The notes beneath the pieces are model-generated. The model worked only from the letters and a program-made list of their open reading frames with translations. It did not search any database and was not told the DNA's origin. A stretch of DNA of 64,000 nt from Seohaeicola saemankumensis (GTDB taxonomy: Bacteria; Pseudomonadota; Alphaproteobacteria; Rhodobacterales; Rhodobacteraceae): contig NZ_JBHTKR010000003.1 in assembly GCF_042678485.1 (NCBI RefSeq), forward strand, positions 186,001-250,000, given 5' to 3'. Of the stretch, positions 8,274-16,983 are shown in pieces; position 1 is the stretch's first letter, and the number at the start of each line of letters is the position of its first letter. Made by a program: the position numbers and the translations under genes.

Positions 8274-8293
8274 GGGTTTCGCGCGCGAAACCC
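8274..8293. promoter_or_regulatory. Perfect 20-base palindrome
   Basis: The half-site GGGTTTCGCG is followed directly by its exact reverse complement. It lies midway in the divergent region between 8121 and 8514. With no loop it is better read as a protein-binding site than as an RNA hairpin. Confidence 0.45.
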
Positions 8294-8309
8294 GGGGCGC
8301 TGCGGCGCA

Positions 8310-8346
8310 GGGGTGACAGGTCACCCCGGTCAGGACCCCGGTCAGG
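8310..8346. promoter_or_regulatory. Inverted repeat overlapping a 12-base-period direct repeat
   Basis: GGGGTGAC and GTCACCCC are separated by 2 bases (8310-8327). CCCCGGTCAGG then occurs twice, at 8324-8334 and 8336-8346, overlapping the right arm. The site lies about 170-200 bases upstream of the reductase start. Apart from these sites I see no gene in 8121-8514. Confidence 0.4.
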
Positions 8347-8514
8347 GGCCGATAGGCGCGCCCTCACGCAGCTTGCCCGCGACAAGGCGGATCGATTCGG
8401 GACATGCCGCGATCCTTGCCGATGTGCGCTGATGCAGGGCGGATGCGCGATCCACCGGGTTATCGTCCGGGGCGATCTGGCCTAATGTGCCCGTTCACTG
8501 AAGGAGATTGACAG

Positions 8515-9489
8515 ATGGGCCACCTGGTCAACGGCAAATGGCATGACACCTGGTACGACACCAGCAGCACGGATGGCGCGTTCAAGCGCAGCACGGCGGG
8601 GTTTCGCAACTGGGTCACGCCAGACGGCAGCGCGGGCCCTTCGGGAACCGGCGGCTTCAAGGCCGAAAGTGGCCGCTATCACCTCTATGTCTCGTTGGCC
8701 TGTCCCTGGGCGCATCGCACGCTGATCTTTCGGGCGCTGAAAGGTCTGACCGATCATATCGATGTGTCGGTGGTGCATCCCGACATGCTGAACGATGGCT
8801 GGACCTTCGCCACGGATTATCCCGGTGCCACGGGCGACCGCCTGTTCGGCCTGCCTTTCTTGCGTGACATCTATACCCGCACCGATCCCGAGGTCTCGGG
8901 ACGGGTGACGGTGCCGATCCTTTATGACACACAGCGCGAAACCATCGTGTCGAACGAGAGTTCGGAAATCATCCGCATGTTCAATTCCGCATTCGACGGT
9001 CTGACCGGCAACCGGGATGATTACTGGCCCGAAGCCCTGCGGGACGGTATCGAAAAGGTCAACGCCCGCGTCTATGACAGCTTCAACAACGGCGTCTACA
9101 AGGCCGGGTTCGCCACCACGCAAGGCGCCTATGACGCGGCGGTGGTTCCGCTGTTCGAGACGCTGGACTGGCTGGAAGGCCATCTGACCGCCAACCGCTA
9201 CCTGATGGGCGACCGGATGACCGAGGCGGACTGGCGGCTGTTTCCCACGCTGGTGCGGTTCGATCCCGTCTATCACCTGCATTTCAAGTGCAACCGCAAG
9301 CGGATCGTGGATTACCCGAACCTCTGGGCCTATACGCGGGAACTGTACCAGGTGCCGGGTGTCGCCGAGACAGTGAACCTGGATCATATCGTGCGGCACT
9401 ATCATTACAGCCACGAGACGATAAACCCCTACAGGATCATTCCGATCAACCCGATCATGGATTTCCTCGCGCCCCACCGGCGCGGTTAA
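8515..9489 (+). CDS. yqjG: Glutathionyl-hydroquinone reductase (Omega-like glutathione transferase)
   Basis: This is a 324-residue member of the YqjG/ECM4 (Xi-class) family, which uses glutathione to reduce glutathionyl-quinol conjugates. The catalytic CPWAH motif is at about residue 63. Family features follow: a VVHPDM segment, an N-terminal thioredoxin-like domain with the SNESSEIIRMFN glutathione-binding stretch, and an all-helical C-terminal domain. An AAGGAG ribosome-binding site precedes the ATG. It stands alone, and the aromatic catabolic genes elsewhere in the window make quinone detoxification a plausible role. Confidence 0.88.
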   Translation: MGHLVNGKWHDTWYDTSSTDGAFKRSTAGFRNWVTPDGSAGPSGTGGFKAESGRYHLYVSLACPWAHRTLIFRALKGLTDHIDVSVVHPDMLNDGWTFATDYPGATGDRLFGLPFLRDIYTRTDPEVSGRVTVPILYDTQRETIVSNESSEIIRMFNSAFDGLTGNRDDYWPEALRDGIEKVNARVYDSFNNGVYKAGFATTQGAYDAAVVPLFETLDWLEGHLTANRYLMGDRMTEADWRLFPTLVRFDPVYHLHFKCNRKRIVDYPNLWAYTRELYQVPGVAETVNLDHIVRHYHYSHETINPYRIIPINPIMDFLAPHRRG

Positions 9490-9527
9490 TCAAATCCGCA
9501 CCCCACGAGCGCGGCTGAGTACCCGGA

Positions 9528-9890
9528 TCAGCCGGCCTTGCAGTAGTGGCACACCATCGCCGCCAGATCTTCGGGCGGGGTGCTGCTTTGCAGAAAGGCG
9601 CATGCGTTGGGGCTGTGCAGGAAGATCGAGCCGTCCGAAAAGAAGGTTGTGTTCGTCACGAAGATCACCTGCGCCGCGGGACGGCGATAGCTGGAATAGT
9701 CCGCTATGGCCAGGGCGCTGCCTTCTTGCAGGACCAGATCCAGCACGATCATGTCCACCGGCAGCGCGCGCAGCAGTTCGAAGGCTGCGGATTGACCGTG
9801 TACCAGATGCACCTGCGCGCCCTGCCGTTCCATGTGACGTTTCCAGAGCCGCCCGAGATCCGGGTCAGGCTCGACTATCAAGACGATCAT
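9528..9890 (-). CDS. Single-domain response-regulator receiver lacking the conserved lysine
   Basis: This is a 120-residue CheY-like receiver. The acidic pocket (VEPDPD, residues 6-11), the phosphoacceptor Asp51 (IVLDLVL) and the switch Thr79 (FVTN) are present. The Lys-Pro motif expected before the last helix reads STPPEDL, so the conserved Lys is missing. There is no output domain, so it would act by protein interaction or as a phosphate sink. It has no adjacent kinase and is divergent from cobC. Confidence 0.82.
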   Translation of the reverse strand: MIVLIVEPDPDLGRLWKRHMERQGAQVHLVHGQSAAFELLRALPVDMIVLDLVLQEGSALAIADYSSYRRPAAQVIFVTNTTFFSDGSIFLHSPNACAFLQSSTPPEDLAAMVCHYCKAG

Positions 9891-10002
9891 TCTTTCCTCA
9901 TCCGGTCACCAGGATCCGCCGTACCCTGGGGTGCCGGGTTGTCATGTCTTCCCGGCTTGTGCCGACTGTCATGATCCTCAAAACCTAACAAAGTGTTAAC
10001 GA

Positions 10003-10028
10003 TTGCGAAGGATTTGTTAACTTCGCAA
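10003..10028. promoter_or_regulatory. Inverted repeat between the receiver gene and cobC
   Basis: Perfect 8-base arms TTGCGAAG and CTTCGCAA are separated by 10 bases. Two GTTAAC palindromes at 9995 and 10016 lie 21 bases apart, so they face the same side of the helix. The site lies in the divergent intergenic region and could control either gene. No cobalamin riboswitch box was recognised here. Confidence 0.5.
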
Positions 10029-10106
10029 ACAGGTCGGCGAAGCCTTGCTGTCCGGCTTGCGCTTTGGGCGCGAATCCGCTTGATGGGCCGCATGCGAAAG
10101 CCGCCA

Positions 10107-11111
10107 ATGACCCAGACTCACACCGACCCGACACAGGATGCCGCCCTGCCCCGGCCCAGTGGCGCCCTGCGTGATCATGGAGGCGGGCTTGACGGGGCGG
10201 TGGCCTGTTTCGGCGGGGCGCGGGCGGAATGGATCGACCTGTCCACCGGCATCAACCCCTGCCCTTGGCCGGTTGCGCGCGTCGATCTGCCCGACAGCGC
10301 ATGGACCGCGCTGCCGGATCGCGGCGCGGCGCGGGCGCTGGAAGATGCGGCGCGCAAACTGTGGCAGGTGCCGGACGGCATGGGCATCCTTGCCGCCCCC
10401 GGTGCATCGGCGTTGATCGCCCGGATCCCGGGCCTTGCCAATGCGGGGCGCGTCCACATCCCGCAGCCGACCTATAACGAACATGCCGCCGCCTTTGCCC
10501 TGCATGGCTGGGATATCCGTCCGCAGGCCGACGGGCCGCATCAGGCGCGGGTCATCGTGCATCCGAACAACCCGGACGGTCGATGGTATGGTCCGGCCGA
10601 CCTGGCGGATGCGCCACTGGTCGTGGTGGATGAAAGCTTTTGCGATGTGGCGCCAGACCGATCCTTGCTGCCGCATCTGCCGCGCGAGGGCGCGATCATC
10701 CTAAAGAGTTTCGGCAAGTTCTGGGGTTTGGCGGGCTTGCGCCTTGGCTTTGCCATCGGAGATCCCGCACTGCTGGCGCGGCTGGCCGAGGGGCTGGGGC
10801 CCTGGCCGGTTTCCGGCCCCGCACTGGCCATCGGGGCGGCGGCGCTGGCCGACCGGGACTGGGCCAGGGCCACGCGGGCGCGATTGGCGGCGGATTCGGG
10901 GCGGCTTGACGCGCTGATGCGCCGTGCGGGCGCGACAGCAGAGGGCGGAACGGACCTGTTTCGTCTTTATGCCGTGGATGACGCGGAAACCTGGCAAGCG
11001 CGGCTGGCAGCCGCGCGGATCTGGAGCCGGATCTTTCCGTGGTCCCGCACACTGATCCGCCTTGGTCTGCCCGCACCCGCAGATTGGGCGCGGATCGAGG
11101 GCGCGCTGTGA
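10107..11111 (+). CDS. cobC: Threonine-phosphate decarboxylase-type cobalamin aminotransferase
   Basis: This PLP-dependent class I/II-fold enzyme of cobalamin synthesis supplies the aminopropanol phosphate moiety. Features are the RDHGGGLD opening, the LSTGINPCPWP segment, HPNNPDG, the VVDESFCDV Asp motif and the SFGKFWGLAGLRLG Lys segment. The start is uncertain: ATGs at 9993, 10083, 10092 and 10107 are all in frame. The last is chosen because homologous residues begin soon after it and it gives a usual length of 334. It overlaps cbiB by 4 bases. Confidence 0.87.
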   Translation: MTQTHTDPTQDAALPRPSGALRDHGGGLDGAVACFGGARAEWIDLSTGINPCPWPVARVDLPDSAWTALPDRGAARALEDAARKLWQVPDGMGILAAPGASALIARIPGLANAGRVHIPQPTYNEHAAAFALHGWDIRPQADGPHQARVIVHPNNPDGRWYGPADLADAPLVVVDESFCDVAPDRSLLPHLPREGAIILKSFGKFWGLAGLRLGFAIGDPALLARLAEGLGPWPVSGPALAIGAAALADRDWARATRARLAADSGRLDALMRRAGATAEGGTDLFRLYAVDDAETWQARLAAARIWSRIFPWSRTLIRLGLPAPADWARIEGAL

Positions 11112-12004
11112 CCCTGATCCTGGCGATGCTGCTGGATGCCTGGGCCGGCGAGCCGCGGTGGCTGTGGTCGCGCCTGCCGCATCCGGCGGTGCTGATGGGG
11201 CGGCTGATCGGTTGGGCCGATGCACGTTTCAACCAGGGCGCTGCGCGGCGGATCAAGGGCCTGGCGGTGATGACCGTGCTGGGCCTGGGCGCGCTGGCGC
11301 TGGGGGCGGCGCTGGCGTCTTTGGGCACGGTGGTCGAGGTGATCGTGGCCGCGATCCTGATCGCGCAGCGCAGCCTTGTGGAGCATGTGCAGGCCGTGGC
11401 AGAGGGGCTGCGGCACGGCCTGCCCGAAGGCCGCCGCGCCGTGGCGATGATCGTCAGCCGCGATACCGGCGCGATGGACGAAAGCGCCGTGGCCCGCGCG
11501 GCGATCGAATCCGCCGCCGAGAACATGTCGGATGGGGTGGTCGCGCCGCTGTTCTGGTTCGCGGTCGCCGGGCTGCCGGGCTTGCTGCTTTACAAGATCA
11601 CCAACACCGCCGACAGCATGATCGGCTATCGCACGCCACGGCATGAAGCCTTCGGATGGGCAGCGGCGCGGTTCGACGATCTGCTGAACCTGCTGCCCGC
11701 GCGGGGCACTGCGGCCCTGATCGCGCTGACGCAGGGTGGCTTGCGCGACTGGCGCGGGATCGTGGCCGATGCGCGGCTGCACCGCTCGCCCAACGCGGGC
11801 TGGCCCGAGGCGGCAATGGCCCGCGCGCTGGGAATCGCACTTTCCGGGCCGCGCGCCTATGACGGGCAGATGCAGGCGTTTCCCTTCGTGAATGCCGCCG
11901 GCCGCAAACCCCTGCTGGCGCAGGATATCACGGGCGCGGTGCGGGTTCTCTGGGCGGTCTGGGCGGCGGTTTTCTGCCTTGCCGTGGTGCTGGCGTTCTT
12001 GTGA
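11108..12004 (+). CDS. cobD: Adenosylcobinamide-phosphate synthase
   Basis: This integral membrane enzyme (CbiB in the anaerobic nomenclature) joins adenosylcobyric acid to aminopropanol or its phosphate. The start is a GTG overlapping the cobC stop (GTGA), giving 298 residues and the expected opening ILAMLLDAWAGEP followed by LPHPAVLMGRLI. The family block AAIESAAENMSDGVVAPLFW and the ITNTADSMIGYR stretch are present, with several membrane helices. The overlap with cobC ensures coupled production of the enzymes making the nucleotide-loop arm. Confidence 0.92.
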   Translation: MTLILAMLLDAWAGEPRWLWSRLPHPAVLMGRLIGWADARFNQGAARRIKGLAVMTVLGLGALALGAALASLGTVVEVIVAAILIAQRSLVEHVQAVAEGLRHGLPEGRRAVAMIVSRDTGAMDESAVARAAIESAAENMSDGVVAPLFWFAVAGLPGLLLYKITNTADSMIGYRTPRHEAFGWAAARFDDLLNLLPARGTAALIALTQGGLRDWRGIVADARLHRSPNAGWPEAAMARALGIALSGPRAYDGQMQAFPFVNAAGRKPLLAQDITGAVRVLWAVWAAVFCLAVVLAFL

Positions 12005-12064
12005 TCGTCACCGGGTGCGCGGGCTGCTAGGGTCGGGCGGTTGTTATCCATTTCAAGGTGTCCC

Positions 12065-13240
12065 ATGCCCAAGACCGCCCTTCCCCTTGCCGCAATTTTC
12101 CTGTCGCTCTGCGCTATGCCGGGCTTTGCCCAATGTGGCGGGAACTTCGCCGGTTTCGTCGCGGGCCTGAAAGCCGAGGCGCAGGCGAAAGGCCATGGCG
12201 CCGATAGCGTGACGCGGTTCTTCGCCCCCGTCAGGCAGGACCCGGCAGTGCTTGCCGCCGACCGGCGGCAGGGTGTGTTCGCGCTGGATTTCACGACATT
12301 CTCGCGTCGCCTGATCAGCCAGCAGCGGCTGGATACGGGGCTTGCGAAAGCGCGGGAATGGGATGCGGTCTTTGACCGGGCCGAGGCCGAATACGGCGTG
12401 CCGCGCGGCCTGTTGCTGGCCTTCTGGGCTTTCGAGACCGATTACGGCGCCTTCCAGGGCGATTTCAACACGGTCAACGCGCTGGTCACACTGGCCCATG
12501 ATTGCCGCCGCCCCGACCTGTTCCGCCCGCAGATCTTTCATGCGCTGACCCTGTTCGAGGCGGGCGACCTGGACCCCGCCTCCACCACCGGGGCCTGGGC
12601 AGGCGAGATCGGCATGGTGCAGATGCTGCCGGGCGACATCCTGGAGAATGGCGTTGATGGTGACGGGGACGGGCATGTGCTGCTGAAGACATCCGTGCCG
12701 GATGCGCTGCTGTCCGGGGCGAAGATGCTGGCGCATTTCGGCTGGCGCAGGGGCGAGCCATGGTTGCAGGAGGTGACGGTGCCCGCCGACATGGACTGGT
12801 CGCAAAGCGGGATCGCCACGGCGTTGCCGGTGGCGGAGTGGCAGGCGATGGGCGTGCGGCCAAGGGCGGGCGACTGGGCCGCAGATCTGCCCGCCAGCCT
12901 GGTCCTGCCGCAGGGCCACAAGGGGCCGGCGTTCCTGGCCTATCCGAATTTCAGCCTGCTGTTCGAATGGAACCAGAGCTTTACCTATGTGCTGACGGCG
13001 GCCTATTTCGCCACGCGGCTGTCGGGCGCGCCGGTCTTTGCCCCCGGCAATCCAGATGCCGGGCTGGATCAGGACGGCATGAAGCGGTTGCAGGAAAAGC
13101 TGGCGGCGCGCGGCCATGACGTGGGCGCGGTGGACGGTATCCTGGGCGCGGGCACCCGGGCCGCGGTGCGCGCGGAACAGGCGCGCCTTGGCCTGCCCGC
13201 CGATGCCTGGCCCACGGCGGCGCTTCTGTCGCGGCTGTGA
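12065..13240 (+). CDS. Lytic murein transglycosylase, MltB family, with peptidoglycan-binding domain
   Basis: This is a 391-residue secreted enzyme that cleaves glycan strands of peptidoglycan. Residues 1-23 form a signal peptide ending in PGFA. The MltB-type domain follows with the catalytic Glu124 in the AFWAFETDYG motif and the later GEIGMVQMLPGDI and DGDGD segments. The C-terminal 60 residues form a PG_binding_1 domain (LQEKLAARGHDVGAVDGILGAGTR). The ATG at 12065 is chosen because it yields the signal peptide and has an AAGGTG ribosome-binding sequence. Confidence 0.9.
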   Translation: MPKTALPLAAIFLSLCAMPGFAQCGGNFAGFVAGLKAEAQAKGHGADSVTRFFAPVRQDPAVLAADRRQGVFALDFTTFSRRLISQQRLDTGLAKAREWDAVFDRAEAEYGVPRGLLLAFWAFETDYGAFQGDFNTVNALVTLAHDCRRPDLFRPQIFHALTLFEAGDLDPASTTGAWAGEIGMVQMLPGDILENGVDGDGDGHVLLKTSVPDALLSGAKMLAHFGWRRGEPWLQEVTVPADMDWSQSGIATALPVAEWQAMGVRPRAGDWAADLPASLVLPQGHKGPAFLAYPNFSLLFEWNQSFTYVLTAAYFATRLSGAPVFAPGNPDAGLDQDGMKRLQEKLAARGHDVGAVDGILGAGTRAAVRAEQARLGLPADAWPTAALLSRL

Positions 13241-13264
13241 CGCCGCAGAGGCAAGGTCTTTTTC

Positions 13265-13286
13265 GAGTATTTGGGGAACGATGAAG
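13265..13286 (+). repeat. Intergenic 22-base motif, GAGTATTT subtype
   Basis: This copy lies 24 bases after the transglycosylase stop, in the convergent gap before smc. It matches the copy at 51284 at 20 of 22 positions. Read in frame from its first base it would spell EYLGNDE. Confidence 0.7.
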
Positions 13287-13314
13287 GGGCGCGGGCGGGC
13301 TTTGGCGGGCCGGA

Positions 13315-16300
13315 TCAGGCCACGAGGGCCTCGGCCTTTTTCAGATCGACCGAGACCAGCTGACTGACGCCCTGTTCCTGCATGGTGACGCCAAACAGCC
13401 GATCCATCCGCGCCATGGTCACCGCATGGTGGGTGATGATCAGGAAGCGGGTGTCGGTGCGGCGGCACATCTCGTCCAGCAGGTCGCAGAAACGGGTGAC
13501 GTTGGCGTCATCCAGCGGTGCGTCGACCTCGTCCAGCACGCAGATCGGGGCGGGGTTCGCCAGGAACACGGCGAAGATGAGCGCCAGCGCCGTAAGGGTC
13601 TGTTCGCCGCCCGAGAGCAGGCTGAGTGTCGAGAGTTTCTTGCCCGGCGGCTGGCACATGATCTCGAGCCCCGCCTCAAGCGGGTCATCGCTTTCGACCA
13701 GCACCAGATCGGCCTCGCCGCCGCCGAAGAGGTGTTTGAAGAGCAGGGCGAAGTTGCTGTTGACCTGTTCGAAGGCAGTCAGCAGACGTTCGCGCCCTTC
13801 GCGGTTGAGGCTGGCGATGCCGGTACGCAGGGTCTTGATCGCCTCTTCCAGATCGGCCTTTTCGCGGGCGAGATTGTCATGTTCCGTCTGCACTTCGGCG
13901 GCGTCTTCCTCGGCGCGCAGGTTGACGGCGCCCAGCGCGTCGCGCTGCCGCTTGAGGCGGTTCACATCGGCCTCGATCGCGTCCGAGGCGGGCATGGCGT
14001 CGGGATCGGCCCCAAGGCTTTCCAGCAATTGGGCCGGGGTGGTTTCCTGATCCTCGCTGATGCGCTCGGCGGCATAGGCCACGGTTTCGCGGGCGGCGTC
14101 AGTTCGGGCCTCGGCGCGGGCGCGGGCTTCGCGCGCCTCGGAGGCGGCGCGTTCGGCGTCGCGTTCGGCCTGTTCGGCGGCGCGCAGGGCGGTTTCGGCC
14201 TCGGCCAGGGTATCGGCGGCGTGGCGGCGGCGCGCCTCGGCTGTGTCGATGGCGCTGGTCAGTTCCGCGCGTTTGGCGGCGATTTCCTCGGGCGCGGCGC
14301 TGGCTTCCTTGAGTTCGGCCGCCGAATCCTGCTTGCGCTGCACCAGTTCGGCGCTGCGGGTTTCGGCGGTCTGCAGCCGGTGGCGCCAGCCGGAAAGTTC
14401 CTTGGTCACTTCCTGGGTACGGCGGGTCCGGGCCTCGCCTTCGCGGCGGACCTCGTCATGGGTGGAGCGGCGCGTCATCATGGTGATGCGCGCGGCCTCG
14501 ACCGTCATGCGCAGGTCTTCCATCCCGGCGCGGGCGCTATCCAGATCCTCGAGCCCGGCCACGGCGCGCTCTGCCTCGGCGACCTGGGTGCGGGCGGCCA
14601 TCGCCTCTTCCTCGTGGCGGGTGACCGCAAGGCCCAGCGATTCAAGCCGCGAGGCGGCAAGGTTGCGATCGGCCTCGGCGCGGCTGAGGGCGCGGTTCGC
14701 CTCGTTGACCTTGGCGTCGGCGGCGCGGCGTGCGCCGCGCGCGGCCTGATCGGCGGCGGTCAGATCGGCCAGGCGCGCGGCCAGGCTTTCATGCGCGGCG
14801 CGGGCGGCATCGGCGCGGGCGGTGGCGCGTTCCATCTGCTGCTTGAGTTCTTCCAGCCGGTTGAGCTGTTGCAGGCGCAGGGCGGCAGCCGAGGGCGCAT
14901 CTTCAGCCCAGGCGCGGAACCCGTCCCAGCGCCAAAGGTCGCCTTCAAGGCTGACAAGGCGCTGACCGGGTTTCAGAAGCGGCTGAAAGCGCGGGCCATC
15001 GTCGGGATCGACCAGACCGATCTGGCCCATGCGCCGCACCAGCACGTCGGGAACCGAGACATGGTTGGTCAGCGCCGTAACGCCCTTGGGCAAAGGCTGG
15101 GGGTCTGCATAGGCGGGCAGCGAGGTCCAGCCCGAGGGGCCGTCGGCCTCGACCTCCGGGGCGCGCAGATCATCGGCGAGTGCCGCACCCAACGCCTTTT
15201 CGAAACCCTGTTCGACTTGCAGCCGGTCCATGATCTGCCCGCCCTCGGCGGTGTCACGCTGCACCAGCCGGGCCAGGGCCGTCACCTCGGCGCGCAGGGC
15301 GTTCAACTCTCCCTCGGCGGCGGAGCGTTCGGCGCGCACATCGGCTTCGCGTTCCTGGGTCTGGGCGCGGGCGGCTTCGGCCGCCAGCAGGGTTTCATCA
15401 GCGCGCTTGGCCAGATCGACGGCGGCGACCTCTTGCGCCTGGGCCTCTTCATAGGCGGCGATGGCCTTGTCGAGCGCGCCTTTGGACGCCTCTACCGCGT
15501 CGCGGGCGCGGGCCGCTTCGGCCTCGCTGCGGGCGCGGGTCTTGAGGCTGTCTTCCAGCAGGCGATGCGCGGATTGGTGGCGCGCGGCAAGGCGGGCCAC
15601 ATCCTCGGTCAGTTGGGACAGATCCGCCTCGCGCTGTTGCAGCACTTCGGCAGCTTCGCGGGCGGCGGCGGCGGCGGCCTCGAGCTTGGCGGCGTGGCCT
15701 TCGCCCGCGCGTGCCAGTTCACGCGATTCCCATTCCAGACGCGCGATGGTGTCGCCTGCATCGCGGTTCAGACCGGCCTCGCGTTCGATGTCGCGGGTCA
15801 GCTGTTCGATCCGGGCTTTCAGCGTCTCGATGGTCTGGCGGGCGCGGGTTTCCTGATCGGTCAGGGTATCGCGCTGCACTTGCAGCCGTTGCAGGACGGC
15901 GCTTGCGATCGCCTCTTCCTCACGCAGGGGGGGCAGGGCATCGTCACGCGCCACGCGCGCCTTGCCAGCGGCGCGGGCGGCGCTTTCGGCCTGTGCGGCG
16001 GCAGTCGTGCGGGCGCGCAGATCATCCTCGGCGGTGGCGCGGGCACTGTCGGCTTCCTTCCAGCGGCGATAGAGCAACAGACCTTCGGCGCGGCGCAGCT
16101 CATCCCCGATGGCGCGATACCGTTGCGCCTGCCGCGCCTGCCGTTCCAGCTGCGCCAATTGCGCGGCCAGCTGTTCCAGCACGTCATCGACGCGCAGCAG
16201 ATTTGCTTCGGCGGCGTTCAGCTTCAGTTCGGCCTCATGGCGGCGCTGATAAAGACCCGAGATTCCAGCCGCTTCTTCCAGAATGCGGCGGCGATTCTTG

Positions 16301-16770
16301 GGCTTGGCGTTGATCAGTTCCGAGATCTGGCCCTGCCGTACCAGCGCGGGCGAATGCGCGCCGGTCGAGGCATCGGCAAAGAGCATCTGCACGTCGCGCG
16401 CGCGCACATCCTTGGTGTTGACCTTATAGGCGCTGCCCGCATCGCGGGTGATGCGGCGGGTGATTTCCAGCGCGTCATTGTCGTTGAACCCGGCGGGCGC
16501 CAGCCGTTCGGCATTGTCCAGCACCAGCGTCACTTCGGCGAAGTTGCGCGCCGGACGGGTAGCGGCCCCGGCGAAGATCACGTCTTCCATCCCGCCGCCA
16601 CGCATGGCCGAGGCGCGGTTTTCGCCCATGACCCAGCGCAGCGCCTCAAGCAGGTTGGACTTGCCGCACCCATTCGGACCGACCACGCCGGTCAGCCCGT
16701 CCCGGATCAGCAGATCGGTCGGATCGACGAAGCTTTTGAAGCCGGTCAGTCTGAGCTTGGTGAAACGCAC
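13315..16770 (-). CDS. smc: Chromosome segregation protein SMC
   Basis: This is the 1151-residue SMC ATPase that organises and segregates the chromosome. The Walker A motif GPNGCGKS is at residues 31-38. Long coiled coils, rich in Ala, Glu, Arg and Asp, flank a central hinge near residues 500-620. The ABC signature LSGGEQ is near residue 1052 and Walker B ICVLDEVD near residue 1076. The start is taken as the GTG at 16770, which gives the standard VRFTKLRLTGFKSF opening and has an AAGGG ribosome-binding sequence. The frame stays open far upstream, but that part encodes a low-complexity arginine-rich stretch antisense to HupE. The scpA/scpB partners are not in the window. Confidence 0.96.
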   Translation of the reverse strand: MRFTKLRLTGFKSFVDPTDLLIRDGLTGVVGPNGCGKSNLLEALRWVMGENRASAMRGGGMEDVIFAGAATRPARNFAEVTLVLDNAERLAPAGFNDNDALEITRRITRDAGSAYKVNTKDVRARDVQMLFADASTGAHSPALVRQGQISELINAKPKNRRRILEEAAGISGLYQRRHEAELKLNAAEANLLRVDDVLEQLAAQLAQLERQARQAQRYRAIGDELRRAEGLLLYRRWKEADSARATAEDDLRARTTAAAQAESAARAAGKARVARDDALPPLREEEAIASAVLQRLQVQRDTLTDQETRARQTIETLKARIEQLTRDIEREAGLNRDAGDTIARLEWESRELARAGEGHAAKLEAAAAAAREAAEVLQQREADLSQLTEDVARLAARHQSAHRLLEDSLKTRARSEAEAARARDAVEASKGALDKAIAAYEEAQAQEVAAVDLAKRADETLLAAEAARAQTQEREADVRAERSAAEGELNALRAEVTALARLVQRDTAEGGQIMDRLQVEQGFEKALGAALADDLRAPEVEADGPSGWTSLPAYADPQPLPKGVTALTNHVSVPDVLVRRMGQIGLVDPDDGPRFQPLLKPGQRLVSLEGDLWRWDGFRAWAEDAPSAAALRLQQLNRLEELKQQMERATARADAARAAHESLAARLADLTAADQAARGARRAADAKVNEANRALSRAEADRNLAASRLESLGLAVTRHEEEAMAARTQVAEAERAVAGLEDLDSARAGMEDLRMTVEAARITMMTRRSTHDEVRREGEARTRRTQEVTKELSGWRHRLQTAETRSAELVQRKQDSAAELKEASAAPEEIAAKRAELTSAIDTAEARRRHAADTLAEAETALRAAEQAERDAERAASEAREARARAEARTDAARETVAYAAERISEDQETTPAQLLESLGADPDAMPASDAIEADVNRLKRQRDALGAVNLRAEEDAAEVQTEHDNLAREKADLEEAIKTLRTGIASLNREGRERLLTAFEQVNSNFALLFKHLFGGGEADLVLVESDDPLEAGLEIMCQPPGKKLSTLSLLSGGEQTLTALALIFAVFLANPAPICVLDEVDAPLDDANVTRFCDLLDEMCRRTDTRFLIITHHAVTMARMDRLFGVTMQEQGVSQLVSVDLKKAEALVA

Positions 16771-16869
16771 GCGCTGCCCTTCGATTCCAGTGGTGATGGA
16801 AATTTGGCGGGCATGGGGGGCACGAGTCAACGGATTTGCACCGGATATGGGGATTTCTGCCAAGTTATC

Positions 16870-16883
16870 CCCAATATATTGGG
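16870..16883. promoter_or_regulatory. 14-base AT-centred perfect palindrome between smc and hupE
   Basis: CCCAATA is followed by its reverse complement TATTGGG. It lies 99 bases upstream of the smc start and 100 bases upstream of the HupE start. It is AT-rich in a GC-rich background, so a repressor-binding site is plausible. Confidence 0.45.
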
Positions 16884-16983
16884 TGAACCCGGCAATTTCA
16901 GAGGCTGCGCGCCGGCGCAATGACGACGTTGACAGGGGGCTGTGCCCTGCGTCACGCTGCAATCTGACATATGCTGAAAGGCC

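Noticed and set aside
8515..9489. Maleylacetoacetate isomerase (maiA) as identity of the glutathione-transferase-like gene
   Set aside because: The CPWAH motif, the length of 324 residues and the family layout fit the glutathionyl-hydroquinone reductases, not the Zeta-class isomerase of about 210 residues.
9891..10106. Cobalamin riboswitch before cobC
   Set aside because: No B12-box-like sequence was recognised, only an inverted repeat and two GTTAAC sites.
13426..16923. Plus-strand open frame of 1165 codons opposite smc
   Set aside because: It is antisense to smc and Gly/Ala/Phe/Gln-rich, the usual shadow of a GC-rich coiled-coil gene.
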